DNA of 9,918 nt from Actinomycetota bacterium. Lineage in GTDB: Bacteria; Actinomycetota; Acidimicrobiia; Spongiisociales; UBA11373. The translations under genes were made by a program, and so were the position numbers. The stretch spans positions 1 to 9,918 of the forward strand of contig JAUYIV010000059.1 of the NCBI GenBank assembly GCA_030688105.1, read 5' to 3'. This document shows positions 1-6,873 of the stretch, one piece after another. Under the pieces are notes generated by a model. It was not told the DNA's origin and made no database searches. It saw nothing but the letters and a program-made list of their open reading frames with translations. Position 1 is the stretch's first letter, and the number at the start of each line of letters is the position of its first letter.

Positions 1-285
1 GACCAACAGGAAGACGACGCCGAGCCATGCCATCGCGAAGGTGGCCGATCCCGCCACGGGTTCACTGACGAACACCCACGAGAAGGCCGACGGAAACAGT
101 GGTTCGAAGACGGAGGGACCCAAGACAACGCCCGCCAACAACTCGCCGACCACTGGCGGTTGGTGCAACCGCCTGGCCAGCGCACCCAAGACGCGTGCGG
201 CGCCCACGAGCAACCCGAGTTGGACCAAGAAGACGAGCACCTGGTGCTCGCTGAGTGGCGGAGCGCCCAGACCAACCGCGATCAA
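1..285 (-). CDS. CPA2-type Na+(K+)/H+ antiporter, N-terminal part (runs off window)
   Basis: This reading frame is open from a TTG at 285-283 to the window edge, giving 95 residues of an unfinished protein. An in-frame TGA (297-295) lies just upstream, so the start must fall in this short interval. GAAGG at 296-292, six bases before the TTG, is a good ribosome-binding site. The peptide contains LSEHQVLVFLVQLGLLVGAA (residues 11-30), then HQPPVVGELLAGVVLGPSVF (41-60), then the start of another hydrophobic segment (about 81-95). Membrane helix, basic turn and 'VVGELLAGVVLGPS' together are the usual N-terminus of KefB/NapA-like CPA2 exchangers, inner-membrane proteins that swap monovalent cations for protons. 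About half of its leucine codons are TTG, unlike the CTC/CTG-dominated neighbours, so it may have a different origin. The family call is firm; the ion specificity and any C-terminal regulatory domain are outside the window. Confidence 0.85.
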   Translation of the reverse strand, partial: MIAVGLGAPPLSEHQVLVFLVQLGLLVGAARVLGALARRLHQPPVVGELLAGVVLGPSVFEPLFPSAFSWVFVSEPVAGSATFAMAWLGVVFLLV

Positions 286-531
286 ATCCGGCCTTCAAGG
301 GTCGGCTCTCGACCGGGTCCCCCCGGCTGGCGGGCCCGATTCGCCGGCATCAGGCAGGTCACCGATCGACGGGGTGCATCGATCCAGCTCAGATCGCCAC
401 CCGATTGGCTCGGATCTGCAAGGAGCCCGGTGGTGATCGCCTTCATGCGCCTCCCTGGTGCGACGGCCCGCTCCGGCGGATCGGGACATTATGGCCGAGC
501 CCGCTACCCGCGGCTCACTTCCCGGGTGCGT
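286..531. other. Intergenic stretch without a recognisable gene
   Basis: I see no convincing gene, tRNA or riboswitch here. A 64-codon minus-strand frame (489-295) ends 9 bases before the antiporter TTG, but it is Arg/Pro/Gly-rich, matches no family I know and has no clear ribosome-binding site. It could be a leader peptide or chance. No TAnnnT box lies close to the antiporter start. The antiporter leader, and possibly its promoter, must lie in this interval or in the hairpin region beyond it. Confidence 0.5.
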
Positions 532-578
532 CCTCCCCCGCCATTGGCGGGGGAGGTGGGCACCGCCCGAAGGCGGTG
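532..578. repeat. Paired-hairpin palindromic element (REP-like)
   Basis: Positions 532-556 form a perfect inverted repeat: CCTCCCCCGCC, a three-base ATT loop, then GGCGGGGGAGG, an 11-bp stem. Four bases later, 561-578 form a second hairpin, CACCGCC-CGAA-GGCGGTG, with a 7-bp stem. Two adjacent GC-rich hairpins between genes resemble bacterial REP/BIME-type elements, which are usually present in many genomic copies. There is no T-tract after either stem, so a classic intrinsic terminator is less likely. The element lies about 100 bases beyond the ychF stop codon and about 250 bases before the antiporter start. On the minus strand it would be transcribed if ychF transcription reads through. Confidence 0.7.
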
Positions 579-632
579 ACGAAGGGGGCGGCTGAGACAG
601 CGGGTGTCCGACGCGGCGCCTGTCGCTTTCCG

Positions 633-675
633 CTCATGCCAATCGCCAACCGCCAATCGCCGCGAGCGAAGCGAG
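633..675 (-). repeat. Intergenic heptamer repeat, copy A, with mirror 12-mer
   Basis: On the minus strand the mirror-symmetric 12-mer CTCGCTTCGCTC (675-664) is followed after three bases by heptamers GCGATTG, GCGGTTG, GCGATTG (660-640) and a degenerate GCATGAG (639-633). The same 12-mer and heptamers occur in the same order at 9555-9605 on the other strand. The element begins three bases after the ychF stop codon. Function is unknown. Confidence 0.75.
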
Positions 676-678
676 CGA

Positions 679-1752
679 CTACACCGAGAACCGCACCACG
701 ATCACATCGCCCTCCGCGACCGTGTAGTCCTTGCCTTCGAGGCGGACCGAGCCGGCCGCCTTGGCTGCATCCCATCCCCCGGCATCGATCACGCTCTCGA
801 TCGGAGTGACCTCGGCGCGGATGAATCCCCTCTCCAGGTCGGTGTGGATCTTCCCGGCCGCCTCTCGGGCGGAGGCTCCGTCCCGCACCGTCCAGGCGTG
901 CGCCTCCTTGGGGCCGACCGTGAAGAAAGAGATGAGCCCCAGTGTCCGGTAGGTCGCCTGCACCATCCTCGCCAGCGCCCCCTCCCCCAAACCCAAGCCC
1001 TCATAGAGCTCCAGGCGGTCCGCCGGGTCGAGCCGCGACGCCTCCTCCTCGAGCGCCGCGCTCAGCACCACCACCACGTCACCGGCTGGCACCACGGTCG
1101 CGACGGCTCTCTGGAGGTCCCCGGAATCGGTGTCGTCCTCACCGGCATTGACCACCCACACGCAGGGCTTGATAGTCAGCGGGGCCAGATCTCGGAACGC
1201 CACCAGCTCGGATTCCTCCCATGCCCCCTCGCGGAGAGGCCGGCCCGTGGCCAACAGCTCCGCTGCCTTGGCCACCGCCGCCGCCGCCGGCCGCTTTGCG
1301 GCGTCGGCGGTGGCCTCCTTCGCCGCCTTCTGCGACCTACGGGCGAACACGTCGGCGTCGGCGAGCACCAACTCGAGGAGGAGAGCCTCGGCCTGCGTGA
1401 CCGGGTCGACGCCCGACTCCGCATCGGGGACCGCGTCGTCCTCGAAGGCGCGCAGCACCACGGCCAGCGCCTCCATCTCCCGCAACCGGCCCAGGTGCTG
1501 CGCGCCGAACGTCGAAGAGCCGGGCGCCATGGCCGGCAAATCGAGCAGATCGAGGGTGGCATGGACCACCTTGGCCGACTTCTCCACCTCGGCGGCGCGA
1601 TCGAGGCGGTCGTCGGACACCTTCGCCACGCCCACGTTGGGCTCCGTCGTGGAGAAGGGATGCGCCGCTGTGCGAGCCGCGAGGCCAGTGAGGGCGTTGA
1701 AGAGCGTCGTCTTCCCCACATTGGGCAGGCCGATGATCGCAAGGTGGGCCAC
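679..1752 (-). CDS. ychF: YchF/OLA1-family P-loop NTPase (divergent)
   Basis: This 357-residue protein is close to the roughly 363 residues usual for YchF, a ribosome-associated ATPase of the Obg group linked to translation and stress responses. It opens with AHLAIIGLPNVGKTTLFNAL, containing the P-loop GLPNVGKT (residues 8-15). It has an N-A-G-E motif (202-205), matching the NxxE that gives YchF its ATP preference in place of NKxD. The C-terminal TGS-like domain (about 272-357) carries AHAWTVRDGASAREAAGKIH, GFIRAE and EGKDYTVAEGDVI, all very typical. The switch-II/G3 region is unusual: DLPAMAPGSS (71-80) stands where DIAGLVxGAS is expected. The start is the GTG at 1752, because family members begin a few residues before the P-loop; the frame is open further upstream to 1893. 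The GTG has no Shine-Dalgarno sequence but has TACCAT eight bases ahead, so the mRNA is probably leaderless. The gene stands alone, 152 bases after the racemase gene. Confidence 0.9.
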   Translation of the reverse strand: MAHLAIIGLPNVGKTTLFNALTGLAARTAAHPFSTTEPNVGVAKVSDDRLDRAAEVEKSAKVVHATLDLLDLPAMAPGSSTFGAQHLGRLREMEALAVVLRAFEDDAVPDAESGVDPVTQAEALLLELVLADADVFARRSQKAAKEATADAAKRPAAAAVAKAAELLATGRPLREGAWEESELVAFRDLAPLTIKPCVWVVNAGEDDTDSGDLQRAVATVVPAGDVVVVLSAALEEEASRLDPADRLELYEGLGLGEGALARMVQATYRTLGLISFFTVGPKEAHAWTVRDGASAREAAGKIHTDLERGFIRAEVTPIESVIDAGGWDAAKAAGSVRLEGKDYTVAEGDVIVVRFSV

Positions 1753-1760
1753 GGCGGGCG

Positions 1761-1766
1761 ATGGTA
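1761..1766 (-). promoter_or_regulatory. Probable -10 box (TACCAT) of a leaderless ychF promoter
   Basis: On the minus strand TACCAT fits the actinobacterial -10 consensus TAnnnT and ends eight bases before the GTG, which would put transcription initiation at or next to the start codon. No Shine-Dalgarno sequence is present in the eight bases between. The nurA start has the same hexamer at the same distance. No recognisable -35 hexamer is seen, which is common for such promoters. Confidence 0.6.
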
Positions 1767-1904
1767 CCGGGCGGGTCGCCCGGCCCGGCAGCGGGCCGGC
1801 GGCACGCCGTGATCCGTCTGCGACTCGGGAACCCGCGGTACGGCCATCCACCCTCAGGGTCCGGCGAGAGCCCACCGGGACCACCCAGCTCAAACCGCGC
1901 CGCG

Positions 1905-3104
1905 TCAGCAGAGACGGGCGGCGGGTGGCGAGCGAGGCGAGCCCTCCGGGGCCGCAGCAAGACCGCCACGTGTGCCGACCGGACCGCGGAGCAGGGCGTC
2001 GATCTCTGGCTCCGTATACCCGAGCCGCCCCAGGACCCCTCGGGCGTCTTCACCGGGAACCCGCCGCGGAGAGGGCCGGGTCGTCGGCGTCCGCGAGAAG
2101 CGCGGCGCCGGAGCCGGCTGCATGACCCCGGCGACCTCGATAAACCCGCGGCGCGCCGAGGTGTGCGGATCGTGTGGCGCTTCGGACATGGCCAGCACCG
2201 GGACCACACACGCGTCTGTGCCGGCGAACACCGCCGTCCACTCCTCACGGGACCGCGTGGCGAAGACCGTGGAGAAGCGGTCGTGGAGCCGCGGCCAGCC
2301 GGATCGGTCGTACTGATCCGGCAGGTCCTCGTCTCCCACCCCCAGTCCGTTGAGGAGCTCGGCGTAGAACTGTGGCTCCAGCGCCCCGACGGCCATGAAT
2401 CGGCCGTCCGAGGTGCGGTAGCAGCGGTAGAAGGGGGCGCCCCCGTCGAGCAGGTTCCCTCCCCGATCATCGGTCCAGAGGCCCTGGGCGGACAAACCGT
2501 GGAACATCGCGGTCAGAAGAGCGGCGCCTTCCACCATCGCCGCGTCGACCACCTGGCCGGCACCGGACCGCTCTCGCTCGACCAGGGCAGCAAGCACGCC
2601 GGCGATGAGGAGCATCCCGCCGCCACCGAAGTCGGCCACCAGGTTCAGCGGTGGCGGTGGCGGCTCCTCGGGCCTTCCGAGCGGATGGAGAGCACCGGCG
2701 ATGGCGATGTAGTCGATGTCGTGTCCCGCCGACCCGGCACGCGGCCCGTCCTGCCCCCAACCGGTGATGCGCCCGTAGACCAACCGGGGGTTGCGCTCGA
2801 GGCACTCCTCCGGGCCTACGCCGAGCCGTTCCATGACCCCCGGCCGAAACCCCTCGACCAGCACGTCGGCCCTCTCGGCGAGTCGCAGCAGCACCTCGAC
2901 CCCATCGGGATGCTTGAGGTCGATCGAGATCGAGGCGTCGCGGCCGCGGAGCATCGCATCCTGAGGGACCATGACCGCGGCCCCGTCCTTGCGCTCCACC
3001 CGGGTCACCGACGCACCCAGGTCGGCGAGGACCATCACCGCAAAGGGCCCCGGACCGATCGAAGCGATCTCGAGCACTTCGACCCCGGCCAGCGGCCCGC
3101 TCAT
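1905..3104 (-). CDS. Alpha-methylacyl-CoA racemase / CaiB-BaiF family protein
   Basis: This 399-residue protein belongs to the family III CoA-transferase fold. It begins SGPLAGVEVLEIASIGPGPF, the classic N-terminus of alpha-methylacyl-CoA racemases, which epimerise 2-methyl-branched fatty acyl-CoAs for beta-oxidation. Residues matching the catalytic set described for mycobacterial MCR (Arg91, His126, Asp156, Glu241) are visible: R87 in GFRPG, H128 in GHDIDY, D158 in NLVADFGGGG, E243 in GALEPQF. His in GHDIDY favours a racemase over a true CoA-transferase. The ATG at 3104 overlaps the sbcC TGA as ATGA, which argues for translational coupling and for this start over an upstream one at 3179. The usual C-terminus (GYTEPEIDALLRGPV, ending near residue 376) is followed by 23 low-complexity residues. 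These are partly encoded by an intergenic-type repeat, so the native stop codon may have been lost. Substrate is not determined. Confidence 0.9.
   Translation of the reverse strand: MSGPLAGVEVLEIASIGPGPFAVMVLADLGASVTRVERKDGAAVMVPQDAMLRGRDASISIDLKHPDGVEVLLRLAERADVLVEGFRPGVMERLGVGPEECLERNPRLVYGRITGWGQDGPRAGSAGHDIDYIAIAGALHPLGRPEEPPPPPLNLVADFGGGGMLLIAGVLAALVERERSGAGQVVDAAMVEGAALLTAMFHGLSAQGLWTDDRGGNLLDGGAPFYRCYRTSDGRFMAVGALEPQFYAELLNGLGVGDEDLPDQYDRSGWPRLHDRFSTVFATRSREEWTAVFAGTDACVVPVLAMSEAPHDPHTSARRGFIEVAGVMQPAPAPRFSRTPTTRPSPRRVPGEDARGVLGRLGYTEPEIDALLRGPVGTRGGLAAAPEGSPRSPPAARLC
1919..1948. repeat. Repeat copy B, inside the 3' end of the racemase gene
   Basis: GAGCGAGGCGAG at 1930-1941 differs by one base from the mirror 12-mer GAGCGAAGCGAG of copies A and D. 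Its flanks also match copy D read on the minus strand: GCGGGTG before and CCCTC after. Heptamers are not evident here. It lies in the last 15 codons of the racemase frame and encodes Pro/Ser/Ala/Arg residues foreign to the family. Confidence 0.55.
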
Positions 3105-5617
3105 CGGACCGCTCCGTCGAGGAGACGGGTGGAACCGGTCACCGGATCCCGATCGAGCACGATCAGATCCTCGATCCACTCCCGCATCGCCGGGACATGG
3201 CTCACCAACACCACCAGCCGGTCGGTCTCGGCGGAGACCAGGCGTTCGATCCCACGCATCGCCAGGTCGAGGTGCTCGGGGTCGAGGCTGCCGAACCCCT
3301 CATCGAGAAAGAAGGCGTCGAGCCTGCCGCCCTCCCGGGAGACGATCTCGGCAAGGGCCAGGGCGAGCGCCAGCGAGGCGAGGAACGTCTCGCCCCCACT
3401 CAAAGACGATGGAGCCCGCACCGCGTCGGCGGCGGCGAGGTCGACGACATTGATCTCGCCGTCGTTGCTGAAGCGATAACGCTGCGCGGTGAGCGTCTCG
3501 AGATGCTCACTCGCCAGGTCGGCTAGCTCCCGGCGGCGTTCGTCGAGCACGAATTCGAGGAACCCGGACGGCCGCAAATCGGTGTGGAGGCGCTCGAGCC
3601 GCGCCGCCCGGTCGATGATCTCGCGCTCCTCGTCCGCCAGAGCCTCCATCTCGGCGAGCCGCTTCTCGAGGATCTCGACGGCGGCGCCCAGCGCGGTCGC
3701 TTCTCTGGCCGCCTCGGTCGAGACCTCGACGATGTCGTCCTTGTCGGCGAGCCCGGCGCCCTCGAGCAGCTCCGCCCTGGCCTCCCGCGCCGCCTCCACC
3801 TCGTGCTGCGCCTGCTCCTGCTCCTTGCCCGCCGACTCGCGCGCCTCGAGCCAGTGCGTCCTCAGGGCTCGCATCCCATCCTCGACCTCGGCCGGGCTTT
3901 CCCCCACCTCGATATCGGCGTCGAGCCTTCCGGCCAGTCGAGAAAGGTTCGTCCGCAGCCGTTCGACGGCGGCGCGCACCGCCTCACGGCCGGTGCGAGC
4001 GGCATCGGCCTCCCGGCGCACCGCCGACTCGCGCGAGCGGGCCTCGGCGAGAGCCTTCTCTGCGGCGGCGACCGCCGCCCGATGGACGGCGAGCCGCTCC
4101 TCCGGATCGCCCTCGCCGAGGAGACCGGCGATCGCCGCGGCGAGCTCCTCGACCGCAGCACGTGCCTTCGCCTCGGACTCCTGCGCGCCGACCAGGCTCG
4201 ACTTTGCCTGATCGAGCCTTTCCGCGGCCGCCTCGAGAGCGGCGCCATTTTTGGCGACGGCGGCGTGAGCCGCCGATCTGGCATCGCCTGCCTTGGCGGC
4301 GTTCGCTGCCGCCTTCTGCGCCTTCTGCTCGGCGGCATCCGCCTTGGCGGCGGGTCTCGCTCTGGGGAGCGCGGTTACCACCTGGTCGCACACCGGGCAG
4401 GGCTCCCCCGCCACCAGCTCGGCTCGAAGCGAGTGTGCCCGGTCGGCGGCGTGGGCGGCATGGAGGGCATCGCGGGCGGCGATCTCATCCACGTCGGCCT
4501 TCTCGGCAGCCGAGGCGGCCACCTGCGCCACCTTCTCGGCGTCGGCCAGACCCTTCCCGGCCCCGTCGAGCGCCGACTCGGCGGCCTCGACCGTCCTTTG
4601 GGCTGCGGCGAGTCGCTTCGACTCGGACTCCAGTGCCGCGACCGCGGCCCCGTGGCGGGCGACCTGGCCGGCGGCGCCCTCCAGCGCCTCGCGCCCTCCG
4701 GCCCTCTCGACCGCCGCCTCGACCGCCCCGACCGCGGAGGCCACGGCGACTTCCGCCGCTTCGACGGCAGCCGTCGACTCCATGACGGCGGCATCCGCCT
4801 CGACCGCCGACCTGAACAGGTCCTCGGTCGAGTCCCGATCCGGGATCGACGCCACCAAGTCTTCGAGCCCCTTGATCCTGCCTGCGGCCGTGGTCGCCTT
4901 CTGCTCTGCGGTGCGGAGGACCTCCTCCACCTGACTCACCGAGCCCCGGAGTGCCTCCAGCGTCCTGGCTCGCTCGTCGGCGGCGACCAGGGCGTGTTGC
5001 TTCTCCGCGAGATCCTTGCGGTCGGATTCGGCGGTCTCCCGCCGGTCGGCCAGCACCTGGAGGCGTCCTCCGAGCCCGTCGAGACGGATCTTCACGGCGT
5101 CCCGCATCGCGTCGAGGCGATCGAAGCCGAACACCCCCTTCAGCACCTTGCCGCGATCGGTCCCCGATGCTTCGAGGAACCCGGCGAACTGGTTCTGGGC
5201 GAGCAGCACGGATCGCCGGAACGCTTCGAAGTCGAGCCCGAGGATCTCCTCGACCTTTTCGCCCATCTCTCTCGCCCTGTCAGCCACCTCGACGTCTTGG
5301 TCGCCTTCGACCCGGTACAGGGTGTGGGCGGCGGCGCCGCTCCGCCGCACTACCCGCACCGCCTTCCACACCGTGCCGTCGACCTCGAACGTCAGTGACA
5401 CGTGGAGGCTGTCGCGCCTCTGGTTGATGAGGCTCTTGGTGTCGCGCTCGAACCGGGGCGTCTTCCCGTAGCGCGCGAACGACACCGCATCGAGGATCGA
5501 CGACTTGCCGCTTCCGATAGGGCCGACGATCCCCACCAGGCTTCTGTCGGCGAAGCCAAAGGTCGAGTCGTCGGCGTACGAGCGGAAGCCGCGGAGGGTC
5601 AGCTCACGTGGACGCAT
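3101..5617 (-). CDS. sbcC: SbcC / Rad50-type SMC-like ATPase of the SbcCD nuclease
   Basis: This 838-residue protein is the ATPase subunit that, with SbcD, tethers and opens DNA ends and hairpins. The N-terminal lobe carries PRELTLRGFRSYADD, the Walker A GPIGSGKSS (residues 32-40) and the Q-loop Q141 in LLAQNQFAGFL. A long Ala/Glu/Arg-rich coiled coil runs from about 180 to 700 and is broken near its middle by the zinc-hook motif CPVC (407-410). The C-terminal lobe has the ABC signature LSGGE (739-743), Walker B and D-loop in FFLDEGFGSLD (D772, E773), and the switch histidine in VLVSHVP (H807). It is shorter than the roughly 1,050-residue E. coli protein and nearer to archaeal Rad50, because the coils are shorter. 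The ATG at 5617 overlaps the sbcD end by 14 bases and has a strong ribosome-binding site inside sbcD. The downstream racemase start overlaps the sbcC stop codon. Confidence 0.95.
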   Translation of the reverse strand: MRPRELTLRGFRSYADDSTFGFADRSLVGIVGPIGSGKSSILDAVSFARYGKTPRFERDTKSLINQRRDSLHVSLTFEVDGTVWKAVRVVRRSGAAAHTLYRVEGDQDVEVADRAREMGEKVEEILGLDFEAFRRSVLLAQNQFAGFLEASGTDRGKVLKGVFGFDRLDAMRDAVKIRLDGLGGRLQVLADRRETAESDRKDLAEKQHALVAADERARTLEALRGSVSQVEEVLRTAEQKATTAAGRIKGLEDLVASIPDRDSTEDLFRSAVEADAAVMESTAAVEAAEVAVASAVGAVEAAVERAGGREALEGAAGQVARHGAAVAALESESKRLAAAQRTVEAAESALDGAGKGLADAEKVAQVAASAAEKADVDEIAARDALHAAHAADRAHSLRAELVAGEPCPVCDQVVTALPRARPAAKADAAEQKAQKAAANAAKAGDARSAAHAAVAKNGAALEAAAERLDQAKSSLVGAQESEAKARAAVEELAAAIAGLLGEGDPEERLAVHRAAVAAAEKALAEARSRESAVRREADAARTGREAVRAAVERLRTNLSRLAGRLDADIEVGESPAEVEDGMRALRTHWLEARESAGKEQEQAQHEVEAAREARAELLEGAGLADKDDIVEVSTEAAREATALGAAVEILEKRLAEMEALADEEREIIDRAARLERLHTDLRPSGFLEFVLDERRRELADLASEHLETLTAQRYRFSNDGEINVVDLAAADAVRAPSSLSGGETFLASLALALALAEIVSREGGRLDAFFLDEGFGSLDPEHLDLAMRGIERLVSAETDRLVVLVSHVPAMREWIEDLIVLDRDPVTGSTRLLDGAVR

Positions 5618-6770
5618 CGGCCACCTCCCCGCTGATCTCTCGAAACAGCTCCATCAGCTCATCCGCCGGGTCACCCCGATGGACCTCCCGGTGGTAGTCG
5701 GCGTATAGGTCATCGAGCGGACGACCCGCAGTGGTGGGTCGAGCGTCCCGGGTGCGGTCGTACTCGGCCCTCACCTTGACCACGTTGGGGAACCGCTGGC
5801 GCGCCAAGTCCATGAGGCCGGGATCCGGCCCATCTGTGGTCACCGCGAGGTCGAGATAGGCGTCGTCGAGGTCGTCGCGCGCATTGATCTCCTCCCAGGT
5901 GCCTTCGACACGGATCAGCAGCCGACCGCCAATGATCGACACCGATCGGACCGAGGCCGGCGCCTGCGGCGAGGTGTCGACCATGACGACCCGTTTCTCC
6001 TCCCCCGCCTCGCCGAAGTCCAACTGGAGCAGTGAACCGGCGTACTGCGCCGGCACCCGCGCTCCCGGCACCGGCTGGGGCGCATGGATGTGGCCCAATG
6101 CGACGTAGTCGACGGACGTGGGGATGGCGCCATCGGTGGCGGCGTAGGCCTCGCCGATGTGGAGGTCGCGCTCTCCGCGGGGGGCTCCGGTGTGGATCTT
6201 GACCCCGCCGACCATGAAGTGACCGAGGAGGAATGTGGCCTCATCCGCCCCGGCCACCTCGGCGAGGGCCGTCGCATAGGACTCGGTGATCTTCCGCACC
6301 CGGTCGGCGTACTTGCCATACCACTCGTCGGCCCTCGCCATGAAGTCGACGGTCTGAGCGGCTCGCAGGAACGGGAAGCAGGCGACGTGGGCCCGGCCGG
6401 CCCGGGTGTCGAGCGACAGGATCCCCCCCTCACCGGGGGCCTTGATGCGCCCGACGAGATGAACCCCGAACGGTGCCAAAAAGGGCGCCAGGGTCTCGAA
6501 CAACTCGGGGGAATCGTGATTGCCGGCCACCGCCACGACGGGGCGCTCACCCGCATTCGTCAGCCGTACCAGGCCCTCGAGACCGAGCCGAAGGGCCTCG
6601 ACCGGCGGTGCCGGGCGATCGAACAGGTCGCCGGAGTGGAGCACGAGGTCGGCGCCTTCGGCATCGGCGATGGCGACCACGGCGTCGACGACAGCGCGAT
6701 GCTCCTCGAACCGGTCGTGACGTTCGAGCCGCCTGCCGAGATGCCAATCGGAGGTGTGGAGAACCCTCAT
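5604..6770 (-). CDS. sbcD: SbcD / Mre11-type nuclease of the SbcCD complex
   Basis: This 388-residue calcineurin-like metallophosphoesterase is the Mn-dependent exo/endonuclease subunit paired with SbcC. All phosphoesterase motifs are intact: DWH (D8, H10) in MRVLHTSDWHLG, GDLFD (D48), GNHD (83-86), H184 in LLGHFMVGG, and GHIH (226-229). A capping region (about 235-320) and a C-terminal SbcC-binding segment follow, so the length is normal. The ATG at 6770 is preferred because family members begin MxxLHTSDWHLG at the very N-terminus. GTG codons at 6779 and 6776 are possible but would add residues atypical for the family. No clear Shine-Dalgarno sequence precedes the ATG. A weak -35/-10 pair (TTGCCG, 17 bases, CAGACT) lies just upstream but is not convincing. 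The gene begins 103 bases after the HerA-like gene and overlaps sbcC by 14 bases, so the two are almost certainly co-translated. Confidence 0.95.
   Translation of the reverse strand: MRVLHTSDWHLGRRLERHDRFEEHRAVVDAVVAIADAEGADLVLHSGDLFDRPAPPVEALRLGLEGLVRLTNAGERPVVAVAGNHDSPELFETLAPFLAPFGVHLVGRIKAPGEGGILSLDTRAGRAHVACFPFLRAAQTVDFMARADEWYGKYADRVRKITESYATALAEVAGADEATFLLGHFMVGGVKIHTGAPRGERDLHIGEAYAATDGAIPTSVDYVALGHIHAPQPVPGARVPAQYAGSLLQLDFGEAGEEKRVVMVDTSPQAPASVRSVSIIGGRLLIRVEGTWEEINARDDLDDAYLDLAVTTDGPDPGLMDLARQRFPNVVKVRAEYDRTRDARPTTAGRPLDDLYADYHREVHRGDPADELMELFREISGEVADAST
5624..5630 (-). promoter_or_regulatory. Strong ribosome-binding site of sbcC, inside sbcD
   Basis: GGGGAGG on the minus strand lies six bases before the sbcC ATG and inside the last codons of sbcD. 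It fixes the sbcC start at 5617 and suggests efficient independent initiation, in contrast to the start sites without Shine-Dalgarno sequences at sbcD, nurA and ychF. Confidence 0.75.
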
Positions 6771-6799
6771 GCGCACCACTCAGTCTGGGAAGGTGGCGG

Positions 6800-6872
6800 G
6801 CGACCGGCAACCAGCAACCAGCGACCGGCAAGTCGGATCCTGCTCGAAGCCGGCAACCGGAGACTGGAGGCT
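6800..6872 (+). repeat. Intergenic heptamer repeat, copy C
   Basis: Five consecutive heptamers GCGACCG, GCAACCA, GCAACCA, GCGACCG, GCAAGTC occupy 6800-6834. A second run, GGCAACC, GGAGACT, GGAGGCT, occupies 6852-6872 and ends one base before the stop codon of the HerA-like gene. The interposed TCGAAG (6844-6849) and the terminal GGAGGCTC are shared with copy D. The array fills most of the gap between the HerA-like gene and sbcD. The mirror 12-mer is absent here. Confidence 0.7.
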
Positions 6873-6873
6873 C

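Noticed and set aside
62..298. 78-codon minus-strand frame starting at TTG 298
   Set aside because: It overlaps the antiporter in another frame. Its product is Arg/Gly-rich without hydrophobic segments, whereas the frame from TTG 285 gives a clear antiporter N-terminus.
295..489. 64-codon minus-strand frame just upstream of the antiporter
   Set aside because: No family resemblance, no clear ribosome-binding site, and a composition typical of chance frames. A leader peptide cannot be excluded but is not supported.
604..1812. 402-codon plus-strand open frame opposite ychF
   Set aside because: It is antisense to a well-recognised family protein; the translation is Arg/His/Gly-rich with no domain. 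Long antisense frames are expected in GC-rich genes.
1753..1893. Longer ychF start adding 47 residues
   Set aside because: YchF proteins begin directly before the P-loop. The added Arg/Pro/Gly-rich stretch has no family counterpart and would cover the TACCAT promoter.
3105..3179. Longer racemase start at 3179
   Set aside because: It would add 25 atypical residues and overlap sbcC by 79 bases; the ATGA overlap at 3104-3101 gives the canonical family N-terminus.
1761..5398. Long plus-strand open frames 1761-3479 and 3584-5398
   Set aside because: They lie opposite the racemase and sbcC, whose catalytic motifs are complete on the minus strand. The plus-strand products show no recognisable motif.
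6787..6815. Possible sbcD promoter (TTGCCG, 17 bases, CAGACT) on the minus strand
   Set aside because: The -35 matches at only four positions and the -10 at three, and the -35 lies inside a heptamer array where such a match arises by repetition.
6800..6872. Heptamer array considered as a CRISPR or iteron-type origin
   Set aside because: Units are 7 bases with no spacers, too short for CRISPR. No replication initiator gene or AT-rich unwinding element is nearby, and similar arrays recur at other gene ends.
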